Shown here piece by piece: positions 8,767 to 16,763 of a stretch of DNA of 64,000 bases; position 1 is the first letter of the stretch, and the number at the start of each line of letters is the position of its first letter. Source of the stretch: an uncultured Psychrobacter sp. (lineage in GTDB: Bacteria > Pseudomonadota > Gammaproteobacteria > Pseudomonadales > Moraxellaceae). Both the position numbers and the translations under genes were made by a program. The notes under the pieces were generated by a model that made no database searches, was not told the DNA's origin, and saw only the letters and a list, made by a program, of their open reading frames with translations. The stretch spans positions 124,001-188,000 of the forward strand of contig CANMUI010000001.1 in the NCBI GenBank assembly GCA_947501045.1. The letters run 5' to 3'.

Positions 8767-9720
8767 ATGAATGATTCAGGTATGAACCAAGAGCATGCGT
8801 CGACCCCAAAGCAAGACAAAGACGATAGTATCAGCATTATAGTAGTGTCAGGCAGCTCAGGATCAGGAAAAACCTCCGTATTAAATATTTTAGAGGATCT
8901 GGGTTATTACTCTATCGACAATTTGCCGTTGTCTTTGGTGCCAGATGTAGCTCATAAGTTGGTTAAAGAGAGCGCCATACGTCTCGTCGCGCTTGGAGTA
9001 GATATACGCTCGCCGCGTGCAGATTTATCCAATTTTGCTACCATCTATAAAGATTTAAAACACGTATATGGTGAGCAGACTGTCAAAGTCATCTATGTCA
9101 CTGCACTAGATGCAGTCTTGGTGGCGCGTTTCAACGCTACGCGCCGTGTACACCCACTCATGGCACAAGATGCAGTAGGGGCGATGTATGCTACTTACAA
9201 TCTACCCGCTGCTATCAGAAAAGAGGAAGAACTGCTAGAGCCAGTTGCCAGTTATGCCGATATCAAAATTGATACTAGCAAGTTAAACATCCACCAGCTA
9301 AAAGATCGTCTGCGTGATCATATCGGTGTGGACAACAAGATTGTCATCAACCTACTGTCTTTTGGTTTTAAATACGGCAGCCCTATCGATGCCGATTTTG
9401 TCTTTGATGTAAGAATTCTGCCTAATCCACATTGGAATCCTGAGCTACGTACGTCGACGGGTTTAGATAGCGAGGTGAGTGATTTCTTCGCGGACTATCC
9501 TGAAGTGGCAGAGATGACTGATGATATCGCGACTTTCTTGAATCGTTGGTTGCCTAGTTTTTTACATAACAACCGCCATACGGTAACGGTCGCTATTGGC
9601 TGTACTGGTGGTAAGCATCGTTCCGTATTTATTACCGAGCAGCTGCAAACACGCTTGGCAAAGAGTCTCCCGCAAGGCTTGAGCGTCGCTGCTAAACACC
9701 GAGAAAAACGGCGTTGGTAG
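8767..9720 (+). CDS. rapZ: RNase adapter / nucleotide-binding protein RapZ
   Basis: Family of P-loop proteins; in enterics RapZ guides RNase E to the small RNA GlmZ and so controls glucosamine-6-phosphate synthesis. The 317 residues show a Walker A GSSGSGKT at 29-36, SIDNLPL, the VRFLD-like region replaced by VIYVTALDA, the central SFGFKYG and FVFDVR-LPNP blocks, and the C-terminal IGCTGGKHRSV phosphate-binding loop. The usual rpoN-ptsN neighbours are absent; it stands between panC and darP. Whether a GlmZ-like RNA exists in this organism is unknown. Confidence 0.93.
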   Translation: MNDSGMNQEHASTPKQDKDDSISIIVVSGSSGSGKTSVLNILEDLGYYSIDNLPLSLVPDVAHKLVKESAIRLVALGVDIRSPRADLSNFATIYKDLKHVYGEQTVKVIYVTALDAVLVARFNATRRVHPLMAQDAVGAMYATYNLPAAIRKEEELLEPVASYADIKIDTSKLNIHQLKDRLRDHIGVDNKIVINLLSFGFKYGSPIDADFVFDVRILPNPHWNPELRTSTGLDSEVSDFFADYPEVAEMTDDIATFLNRWLPSFLHNNRHTVTVAIGCTGGKHRSVFITEQLQTRLAKSLPQGLSVAAKHREKRRW

Positions 9721-9767
9721 AGGTTTAGCTGCTGGGTTAATTTTATTCACTATTTTGGAAGGCTTGT

Positions 9768-10277
9768 ATGATTGATTGGTCAGAACAGGACATGCGCGTC
9801 TCGCGTACCGAACTTAAAAAAGCTCACGAGCGTTTGCAGCAGCTATCAATACCGCTTGCTAGCCTATCGAAAAAGCAGCTCAAAGCACTGCCTGCTAGTG
9901 ATTACTTTATGGCAGAGCTGATGGCGCTTGCTGACATTACCAGCGCTAATGCGCGCAATCGCCAGACCAAACGCGTGGGTAAGCTTATCAGTGAAGAGAA
10001 TCGCCATGAGCTGGTAAAAGCTTTATTTGAAGCCTTTTTTCCCAATGAGCAAATTGCCAAAATTGAGAGCTGGCAAGGGCGGCTAAATATCAATGATGAA
10101 AGCACGCTGAAACAGTTTATAAAGCAGTATAAAGCCTCAGAGCGTAATAGCCTGTATCAGTTACTACTTTGGATTGAGTATGCCAAGCACAACCAAGATG
10201 ACGAGTTGCTAATGGAGTCTGAGGAAGATCTGGCCAGCTACATTCGAGAGGTGGCTATTTTATCGCAGCTAAAATAG
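9768..10277 (+). CDS. darP: dual-action ribosome maturation protein DarP (DUF615)
   Basis: Ribosome-associated assembly factor for the 50S subunit (YjgA in E. coli). The 169 residues show the family pattern: SRTELKKAHERLQQL at the start, LSKKQLKALP, and the arginine-rich ARNRQTKRVGKLI segment near residues 61-74. GGAAGG precedes the start with normal spacing. A strong hairpin terminator follows at 10317-10343. Confidence 0.88.
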   Translation: MIDWSEQDMRVSRTELKKAHERLQQLSIPLASLSKKQLKALPASDYFMAELMALADITSANARNRQTKRVGKLISEENRHELVKALFEAFFPNEQIAKIESWQGRLNINDESTLKQFIKQYKASERNSLYQLLLWIEYAKHNQDDELLMESEEDLASYIREVAILSQLK

Positions 10278-10316
10278 TATTAGGCACTGATTTTAAGTAA
10301 AAGTATAAATTACATT

Positions 10317-10343
10317 AAAGCCGGCTGATTCAGTCGGCTTTTT
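10317..10343 (+). terminator. Rho-independent terminator after darP
   Basis: AAAGCCGGCTGA and TCAGTCGGCTTT form a 12-bp stem (one G-T wobble) around a tiny centre, followed by T residues. It closes the plus-strand housekeeping run and insulates the next cassette. Confidence 0.85.
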
Positions 10344-10672
10344 GCTGCCTGCTTTTATAAAAGCTATTCTAGATAGAAAAGCTACTTTAAAACAGATGTA
10401 GTGTTATTAGTATGTTTTTTTTAATGTGTATCGCGCAGTATCAAAACTATAAAGCCACAGTACATAAGGAAAATTATACTAGTAGCGCATTACAGTGATT
10501 GTACTTTGTTTATTTATAATTAACTATAGTATGTATTGTTGCTTAATAGTTTACTTAGTAATCATCGCTAGCCTTACGTTATTTTCTATGCTATCAATAT
10601 AATATTAGAGTGTATTTATAACTATGTACACCCCTAATATTTGTCCTTTCGCCTCAAACAGGAGTATGACCA
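10344..10672 (+). other. 329-base AT-rich non-coding gap before the protease cassette
   Basis: No open frame of note on either strand. The last 15 bases contain AGGAG (10660-10664), the ribosome binding site of the TTG-started gene at 10673. A promoter for the cassette should lie here, but I could not pick a convincing -35/-10 pair. Confidence 0.5.
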
Positions 10673-10945
10673 TTGACTGAACCTGTGATAGTGACCGTAA
10701 TTTTGAATCCAGTACCGGATCCATCCGGCGCCGAGCCAATGTTTCATGCTTTTGTGATGCTAAAAGATTGGGCCGCTGATCACAACGTAACGGTGCAGCC
10801 GCCTATAAATACCAACGCCGAAGCTTTACGATATGCAGCCGTGCTAGCTCCTAATAAGGATCGAGCGGATACGATAATGGTAGAGCTTTCGGATCTGACG
10901 TTCGTTGACGCCTGTTATAGAAAGCCAACTGACGCCCCTCCTTAA
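10673..10945 (+). CDS. small propeptide/inhibitor-like protein paired with the downstream subtilase
   Basis: I know no named family for this 90-residue protein. It starts with TTG; AGGAG lies 8 bases upstream, and the nearby ATG at 10665 reads into a stop after three codons, so TTG decides the start. Predicted layout is strand (VIVTVILNP), helix (MFHAFVMLKDWAADHN), strand (LRYAAVLAP), helix (RADTIMVELSDL), strand (FVDACYRKP), as in the I9-type propeptides of subtilisins. Its end, VDACYRKPTDAPP, resembles VEAAYVKPGAEPP in the N-terminal region of the protease that follows 30 bases later. I infer a trans-acting inhibitor or folding partner. No signal peptide or membrane segment is visible. Confidence 0.65.
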   Translation: MTEPVIVTVILNPVPDPSGAEPMFHAFVMLKDWAADHNVTVQPPINTNAEALRYAAVLAPNKDRADTIMVELSDLTFVDACYRKPTDAPP

Positions 10946-10975
10946 GCAGTTTTTGTTTTGATAGGAGTTACAGCT

Positions 10976-12679
10976 ATGACTAACAATACGATAAAAAAAA
11001 TGCCTGCATCACCGTGTGAGACGGTAGTTATTATGCAGCCTGATGCCAGTCTACGTGCCTCTGATGGGCGACTTGAGACGGCGTCAGCAGAACCGGTATC
11101 CGATATTAAGAAGTTATTGGATAAATATCAAGCTAGTATGAGGCCTATGTTTGGTAGTACTGAAGAGCGGATCGAGAGGGAGCTGTTGGCAGAATCTGCT
11201 GAGGGCGTAGTCGATATGCCAATGCCGCAGTTGAGCCGATTCTATAAACTAGAGGTGGATGATTCAAGGGCGCAAGAAGCTGCTGCAGCGCTAGCAAAAT
11301 TAAGTCAGGTCGAGGCCGCTTATGTTAAACCTGGAGCTGAGCCGCCCATCATGTTAGATGAGCAAGTTACGTCCTTACAAAACGATCTAGGCGTACCTGT
11401 AACGCCAGATTTTATATCGCGGCAAATCTACTTAGATCCTAGCCCTGTGGGCGTAGACGCTTATTTTGCACATTCACAGGCAGGAGGAAGAGGTCAAGAC
11501 GTTCGTATCATTGATATCGAAGGCGCGTGGCGCTTCTCCCATGAAGATCTACGTCAAATTCAAGGCGGCGTGGTAGGCGGCGTGCAATCAGAAGATGTGG
11601 GTTGGCGCAATCATGGTACGGCGGTACTAGGAGTCTATTCTGGTGATCATAATCATTTTGGCATATCTGGCATTAGCGATCAGGCTATGGCATCGGCAGT
11701 GTCAATCTTTGGTGGTATGGGGTCAGCGGCAGCGATTCGTAGTGCAGCGGCGCGGCTACGAAGCGGTGATGTGATATTGCTAGAGCTGCATCGCCCAGGG
11801 CCGCGCTATGATTTCCAAGCACGAGAGGATCAACAAGGATATATCGCTATCGAATGGTGGGAGGATGACTATGCTGCCATTCTAGCGGCTACACGGCGCG
11901 GTATTATTGTCATTGAAGCCGCTGGTAATGGCGCTGAGAATCTAGATGATGATCTCTATGAAGTGCGACCCAGTGATTTTCCAAGCAGTTGGCGTAACTC
12001 TTTTCGTCGATCAAATAGAGACTCCGGCGCAATCTTTGTTGGAGCAGGAGCGCCGCCGCCCGGTACTCATGGTCGCGACCATGGACCCGACAGATCAAGA
12101 CTAGGGTTTTCAAATTATGGCGCGCTGGTTGATGCCCAAGGCTGGGGCCGCGAGGTGACTACTTGTGGCTATGGTGATCTACAAAGCGGTCTCAATGAGG
12201 ATGTTTGGTATACTGACGCCTTTTCAGGTACTTCGTCGGCGTCGCCTATCGTAGTTGGAGCAGTCGCCTCACTGCAAGGTATGGTACGCGCACGCGGTGC
12301 AGCCCTTTTAAGTCCGGCGCAAATGCGTCAGTGCTTGCGTGCAACTGGCGCTGAACAAACTGATGCTCCTGAACGTCCGCGCACGCAGCGTATCGGCAAT
12401 AGACCCGATATAAAGGCTCTATATCAGTACGTTTTTGAAGATGATGAAGAGGGTAAGGATAAGGAGTATATTAAACTGTTTAAGGAATTTAAAGAATTCG
12501 AAGCGTTTAAAAGGTTTAGAGAATTCGAAGAATTTAAAAAGTTTAAACAATTCAGACAAATAAAAGCGTTTGAGAAATTTAAAGAAGAGGATAGCGAAAG
12601 CTTTGAGGAGAATGGGGATAAGAAGCTTGATGAAAATGTCGACAACCCTCAGCTTGATAATCAGCCTAACTCTCCATAA
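10976..12679 (+). CDS. S8 (subtilisin-like) serine protease, no signal peptide, with F-x-x repeat tail
   Basis: The start is ATG 10976, with AGGAG 8 bases before it; the frame extends to a TTG at 10958 that would place the ribosome binding site inside the gene. The 567-residue product has the full catalytic set: Asp180 in RIIDIEG, His213 in NHGTAV, oxyanion Asn318 in AAGNG, Ser420 in GTSSASP. Residues 1-130 look like a propeptide region with its own strand-helix-strand-helix-strand pattern ending VEAAYVKP. There is no signal peptide, so it probably acts in the cytoplasm. Residues 502-537 place Phe (once Ile) at every third position between charged residues. It forms a two-gene unit with the 90-residue protein; its substrate is unknown. 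Confidence 0.85.
   Translation: MTNNTIKKMPASPCETVVIMQPDASLRASDGRLETASAEPVSDIKKLLDKYQASMRPMFGSTEERIERELLAESAEGVVDMPMPQLSRFYKLEVDDSRAQEAAAALAKLSQVEAAYVKPGAEPPIMLDEQVTSLQNDLGVPVTPDFISRQIYLDPSPVGVDAYFAHSQAGGRGQDVRIIDIEGAWRFSHEDLRQIQGGVVGGVQSEDVGWRNHGTAVLGVYSGDHNHFGISGISDQAMASAVSIFGGMGSAAAIRSAAARLRSGDVILLELHRPGPRYDFQAREDQQGYIAIEWWEDDYAAILAATRRGIIVIEAAGNGAENLDDDLYEVRPSDFPSSWRNSFRRSNRDSGAIFVGAGAPPPGTHGRDHGPDRSRLGFSNYGALVDAQGWGREVTTCGYGDLQSGLNEDVWYTDAFSGTSSASPIVVGAVASLQGMVRARGAALLSPAQMRQCLRATGAEQTDAPERPRTQRIGNRPDIKALYQYVFEDDEEGKDKEYIKLFKEFKEFEAFKRFREFEEFKKFKQFRQIKAFEKFKEEDSESFEENGDKKLDENVDNPQLDNQPNSP
12479..12586 (+). repeat. coding repeat: 12 Phe-x-x triplets in the protease tail
   Basis: Twelve consecutive three-residue units, Phe followed by two mostly charged residues (one unit has Ile), occupy residues 502-537. 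The DNA is correspondingly AT-rich, with recurring GAATTC and TTTAAA words, so it probably expanded from a 9-bp unit. Confidence 0.85.
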
Positions 12680-12737
12680 GTCTAAAAGGCTGTTGATCTA
12701 AAAGGCTTTTCGTAGATAATAACAGAATAGTAAAACG

Positions 12738-12767
12738 CAGAAGCCAATCAATTAAGATTGGCTTCTG
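12738..12767. terminator. bidirectional hairpin between the subtilase and dsbA
   Basis: A perfect 12-bp inverted repeat (CAGAAGCCAATC and its complement) with a 6-base loop lies between convergent genes. The flanking T-run is short, so intrinsic termination is likely but not certain. Confidence 0.65.
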
Positions 12768-12827
12768 TGCTGCCCGCAATATAACTCTTTGACCTAATTC
12801 TTTGGTAGGTATAACTACAGAAAAAGA

Positions 12828-13448
12828 CTATTTTTTCTCAGCGCGGACTTTATCAACAAGATAATCAACGACTTGAGGAACTTTAGCCCCTTCACCGGTT
12901 ACTACATACTTACCTTGCACCACAACGGCTGGCACACCAGAGAGCTGATAACGTTTAGCGCCAGCTTGTGAGCGGCCAATTTTAGTACCTACAGCAAATG
13001 AGTTATAAAGGCTATTAAATTTCTTTTGATCAACGCCTTGTGATCCATACCACTTGCTAAGTGACGCTTGATCAAATGGCTGTTTACCTTCTTTATGAAC
13101 AGCATCAAATAGCGCGTCGTGGGTTTTATCTTCATAACCTAACAGCTGAGCGGCATAAAAGCCGCGCGCACTGGCTTCCCAAACTGGATTCAGTGCCGCT
13201 GGGGTTTTAAAGAATGCCACATCTTTATCTTTGGTCTTAGCCCATTTCTCCATATGCGGGTTTAGAGAATAGCAATGCGGACAGCCGTACCAGAAAAACT
13301 CGCGGACAATAATAGCGTCACCGCTGATGTTCTCTGGGTTATCGAGTACGCGGTAGTCTTGACCGGCAACGTAATCAGCAGCTTGCGCGCCCATATTAGC
13401 AAGCCCAATAGCAACTGCCAGACCAGTCAGAGTAATAACACGTTTCAT
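12828..13448 (-). CDS. dsbA: thiol:disulfide interchange protein DsbA
   Basis: Periplasmic oxidant that introduces disulfide bonds into exported proteins. The 206-residue precursor has a signal peptide (about residues 1-23, ending GAQA), the thioredoxin-fold active site Cys56-Pro-His-Cys59 in FFWYGCPHC, and the cis-proline loop SGVPAVVV near residue 168. AAGGAA lies at normal distance before the start. It is single, with no dsbB beside it. Confidence 0.95.
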   Translation of the reverse strand: MKRVITLTGLAVAIGLANMGAQAADYVAGQDYRVLDNPENISGDAIIVREFFWYGCPHCYSLNPHMEKWAKTKDKDVAFFKTPAALNPVWEASARGFYAAQLLGYEDKTHDALFDAVHKEGKQPFDQASLSKWYGSQGVDQKKFNSLYNSFAVGTKIGRSQAGAKRYQLSGVPAVVVQGKYVVTGEGAKVPQVVDYLVDKVRAEKK

Positions 13449-13727
13449 ACTTTTTCCTTCGAGGAGTTTGAGATTTTAAATAATAAACCATATAGCGTTA
13501 AATGGGATGAGGCTATAATAACGCAAAACAACCACTTTTGTGAATCTCATTCTTAATCAAAAGTTGTAAATCTGTGAGACATTATTTAGAGGATATTGCT
13601 CTTAATCACGTAGATAATAGCGTTATTCACAATCGGTCACGATGTCCTTACGACAAAATAGTCGCTCTCATGCTAACATTAAGACCATAATAGTGTACAA
13701 CATATAATGACCACAAAGGAAAAAGCC

Positions 13728-14555
13728 ATGAGCTTATCTGCACCTGCTACTAATACGCAGACTAATGATAATTTTGATACTGATACTGCTGATACCATAA
13801 CGTCAACCAATGTTGATCCAAGCGAGGTCGACAAGTTCAATAAGCTGGCGGGCGAGTGGTGGGATAACAATGGTGCTTTTGCAACCTTGCACGAGATCAA
13901 TCCGCTACGCCTTAACTGGATAGAAGAGAATGTAAAGCGCGGCTATTCAAGTGCCCATGCCGATAAAACCGCAGCAAGTGGCTTGGCTGATAAAAATATC
14001 CTCGATGTTGGCTGCGGCGGCGGTATATTGTCAGAGTCAATGGCACGCCGAGGTGCAGATGTGACGGGTATTGATTTAGGAGCAGAAAACCTAAAAGCAG
14101 CTACTGTCCATGCCAAGCAAAGCGGACTTGAGCATACCTTGCGTTATCAACATATTCCCGTAGAAAATCTAGCAAAATCTCATGCTGGTCAATTCGATGT
14201 CGTGACTTGTATGGAGATGCTTGAGCATGTGCCTGATCCTAGTGCGATTGTACAAGCCTGTTTTGATCTACTAGCGCCAGGTGGGGTGTGCGTATTATCC
14301 ACCATCAATCGTAACCCCAAGTCTTATCTCTTCGCCATTATCGGCGCTGAATACGTCCTGCGTCTGCTTGATCGCGGTACTCATGATTATGCCAAATTTA
14401 TTACCCCAGCAGAGCTTGATAAAATGGCTGTCAACGCAGGTTTTAATCGTCAAGACATCATTGGCCTGCACTATAATCCTATCACCAAGCGCTACTGGCT
14501 GGCACAAAATGTCGATGTCAATTATATGATGGCCGTGCAAAAACCACTAGCTTGA
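13728..14555 (+). CDS. ubiG: ubiquinone biosynthesis O-methyltransferase UbiG
   Basis: S-adenosylmethionine-dependent methyltransferase making two O-methylations in ubiquinone synthesis. The 275-residue protein shows EVDKFNKLAGEWWD, the SAM motif I LDVGCGGGILSE, the acidic end of strand 2 GIDLG, MEMLEHVPDP and the C-terminal block DYAKFITPAEL. I chose ATG 13728 because AAAGGA (13715-13720) precedes it by 7 bases; the upstream in-frame ATG at 13707 has no ribosome binding site and overlaps a TATAAT-like sequence. The first 30 residues are a Thr/Asp-rich extension. gph follows, a grouping common in proteobacteria. Confidence 0.94.
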   Translation: MSLSAPATNTQTNDNFDTDTADTITSTNVDPSEVDKFNKLAGEWWDNNGAFATLHEINPLRLNWIEENVKRGYSSAHADKTAASGLADKNILDVGCGGGILSESMARRGADVTGIDLGAENLKAATVHAKQSGLEHTLRYQHIPVENLAKSHAGQFDVVTCMEMLEHVPDPSAIVQACFDLLAPGGVCVLSTINRNPKSYLFAIIGAEYVLRLLDRGTHDYAKFITPAELDKMAVNAGFNRQDIIGLHYNPITKRYWLAQNVDVNYMMAVQKPLA

Positions 14556-14670
14556 ATCAGTCTTAGATGATTTTTTGGACTTTTTAAATGTAGCGGTTAC
14601 CAGTAGTGGCTATCGCGCTAATAAAGCGCTGACGGAGACTATTTTTTATAATAAAACGAGAACCTCTCCT

Positions 14671-15381
14671 ATGACTAACTTTGTAAAAGCAGTTTTGTTT
14701 GACCTTGACGGCACGCTGATTGATACTGCGGCTGATTTTGTACGTATTATTGGCAAAATGAGTAGTGAGCATGGTTGGCAAGTACCAAGCGATGCTGATA
14801 TACGTGAACAGGTTTCAGCAGGAGCCTCGGCAATGGTAGAGCTGTTGCTACGCCATAATGGACAGTCAGCGGCCAGCGAGAAAGAAATGCTTGATTTTCG
14901 TCAGCAGTTTTTGGATGAGTATGACGCCGATATTTATGTTGATAGCGTGTTGTTTAATAGTCTTGAAAAGATTCTAAGCACACTTGAGCAAAATCAGGTG
15001 CCATGGGGCATAGTGACTAATAAACCGCGCTACCTGACTGAAAAGCTACTCAAAGCCATGCAGTTAGATGAGCGCTGTTCGGTACTGGTTTGTCCTGAGG
15101 ATGTTGCACGGACTAAGCCTGATCCTGAATCCATGTACTTGGCTTTAGAGAAGCTGGGTATACCGCGCGGCGGTTCAGCGTGTGTACTTTATGTCGGTGA
15201 TCATATTCGCGACATTGAAGCAGGTAATGCTGCTGGTATGACTACTATTTTGGCTGCTTATGGTTATATTGCTGTTGCTGAAAAAAAGAAGCTAAAAAAA
15301 TGGGGTGCCAATTATATTGTTGAGACGCCCGAACAGCTAGAAAAACTAATGTTATCTTCAGGTAAGTTTGAATACTTATAA
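14671..15381 (+). CDS. gph: phosphoglycolate phosphatase-type HAD hydrolase
   Basis: Haloacid dehalogenase-like phosphatase, probably clearing 2-phosphoglycolate, though some ubiG-linked members act elsewhere. The 236-residue protein has motif I FDLDGTLIDT (Asp nucleophile), motif II VTNKP, and motif III/IV KPDPE with YVGDHIRDIEAG. The start at ATG 14671 places motif I near residue 10 as usual; an open frame extends upstream to a TTG at 14575 but has no family similarity. Confidence 0.88.
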   Translation: MTNFVKAVLFDLDGTLIDTAADFVRIIGKMSSEHGWQVPSDADIREQVSAGASAMVELLLRHNGQSAASEKEMLDFRQQFLDEYDADIYVDSVLFNSLEKILSTLEQNQVPWGIVTNKPRYLTEKLLKAMQLDERCSVLVCPEDVARTKPDPESMYLALEKLGIPRGGSACVLYVGDHIRDIEAGNAAGMTTILAAYGYIAVAEKKKLKKWGANYIVETPEQLEKLMLSSGKFEYL

Positions 15382-15452
15382 CTGAATAAACTCAATCTAT
15401 AGATGTTAGTAACGATAAGCTGTTATTAAACCTCAGTCATTAATCTAAAGCA

Positions 15453-16271
15453 ATGAGCTATGCTATGAGTACCAATCTAGACACCAACTTAACGTCCAAC
15501 ACTCCTTTATCTCACGATGCCATACGTCATTTTGTAGCACCCGAGGAGTGTCTACAAGGCAAGACTATTTTGGTCACCGGAGCCAGCGCTGGTATTGGCC
15601 GAGTCGCTGCTCTAACTTACGCCCGTTACGGCGCTACGGTGCTATTGCTGAGCCGAAACATTAGTAAGCTTGAAGCGGTCTATGATGAGATCGAAAATTC
15701 AGGCGGTAAACAACCAGCGATATTACCGATGGATCTAGAGACGGCCACTTATGATGAGATGCGCAGATTAGCAGAGCTGATTGATACAGAATTTGGGCAG
15801 TTAGATGGCGTTTTGCATAACGCTGGTATTCTTGGACAATTGACGCCCCTTGAGATGTACGATGTTGATCTCTTTGCCAAAGTTATGTACGTCAACGCGA
15901 CAGCCACTTTTATGCTCACCCAAGCTTTGTTGCCGCTACTTAAAGAGAGTGATAACGGCTCCATCGTCTTCACATCCAGCACTGTAGGCACCCATCCGCG
16001 AGCATTCTGGGGTGCTTATGCACTCTCAAAGCAAACGCTGGAGGGCATGAGTGATATCTTTACCCAAGAAACCCAAAATACCACTAACTTGCGCTTTAAT
16101 TGTATCAATCCGGGCGGTACCCGCACCAATATGCGCGCTCATGCTTTTCCGGGTGAGAATCCTATGACCCTAAAAACGCCCGAGGATATTATGTCAGGTT
16201 ATGTATGTCTGATGAGTGATGCCAGTATCGGTGTACGCGGACAAGTGGTGGCTTTGCAGCCGAAGGATTAG
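15453..16271 (+). CDS. YciK-family short-chain dehydrogenase/reductase
   Basis: NAD(P)-dependent oxidoreductase of unknown substrate. The Rossmann motif LVTGASAGIGRVAALTYARYGA, the NNAG-like HNAGILG, and the catalytic Ser-Tyr-Lys set (FTSSTVG, then AYALSK) are present. Sequence resemblance is closest to E. coli YciK (about 250 residues); this one has 272 because of an N-terminal extension. ATG at 15465 is an alternative start; neither has a strong ribosome binding site. Confidence 0.87.
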   Translation: MSYAMSTNLDTNLTSNTPLSHDAIRHFVAPEECLQGKTILVTGASAGIGRVAALTYARYGATVLLLSRNISKLEAVYDEIENSGGKQPAILPMDLETATYDEMRRLAELIDTEFGQLDGVLHNAGILGQLTPLEMYDVDLFAKVMYVNATATFMLTQALLPLLKESDNGSIVFTSSTVGTHPRAFWGAYALSKQTLEGMSDIFTQETQNTTNLRFNCINPGGTRTNMRAHAFPGENPMTLKTPEDIMSGYVCLMSDASIGVRGQVVALQPKD

Positions 16272-16383
16272 AGCCTATCTGGTAGTGAGTTGAAAACGTT
16301 TGTTTTAACCCCATCTATTTGTTCTTAAAGACTTTTATGCTATTAATAGTAAATAATTCATAATAAATATAAAGGATAAGATT

Positions 16384-16650
16384 ATGGCGGGTGGATGGTC
16401 AAGAGATGGCGCTGAACATGAGCAGATGGATGCAACCGTTAATGATGCTTTGGATCGCGTACGTAGTGCTATACCTAAAGGCGAAAGTAGCGAATACTGT
16501 GATGAGTGCGGTGAGCCTATTCCAGAAGCGCGCCGCGTAGCACTACCAGGCGTACAGCACTGCGTTGGTTGTCAGACCGAGCTTGAGCAAACAGCAAAAG
16601 CCGCTGAGCTGTTTAATCGACGCGGCAGCAAAGACAGTCAATTGCGCTAG
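16384..16650 (+). CDS. ybiI: DksA/TraR-family C4 zinc-finger protein YbiI
   Basis: An 88-residue protein collinear with E. coli YbiI: GGWSRDG at the start, the four-Cys zinc finger (YCDECGEPIP, then HCVGC) in the middle and the identical-looking end RRGSKDSQLR. It lacks the long DksA coiled coil and its Asp tip, so it is unlikely to act like DksA on RNA polymerase; its role is unknown. AAAGGA precedes the start by 7 bases. The 40-bp palindromic terminator follows. Confidence 0.9.
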   Translation: MAGGWSRDGAEHEQMDATVNDALDRVRSAIPKGESSEYCDECGEPIPEARRVALPGVQHCVGCQTELEQTAKAAELFNRRGSKDSQLR

Positions 16651-16690
16651 CAGACTATGAGTTTTGTTAAATAATAGCTATGAGATTGAT

Positions 16691-16730
16691 AAACAAAAAG
16701 CTCTGATACCGGTATCAGAGCTTTTTGTTT
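16691..16730. terminator. 40-bp perfect palindrome, bidirectional terminator for ybiI and ompR
   Basis: The first 20 bases (AAACAAAAAGCTCTGATACC) and the next 20 are exact reverse complements, giving a GC-containing stem and T-runs on both strands, between two convergent genes. Confidence 0.92.
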
Positions 16731-16763
16731 GCGTAATAAACGAAAGTACTAAATTTAAAACGA

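Noticed and set aside
10958..10975. Upstream TTG start for the subtilase
   Set aside because: It would place the AGGAG ribosome binding site inside the coding sequence; ATG 10976 has it at the normal distance.
12424..12645. Minus-strand frame rich in Leu-Asn-Ser repeats
   Set aside because: It is the complement of the protease's F-x-x tail and has no ribosome binding site.
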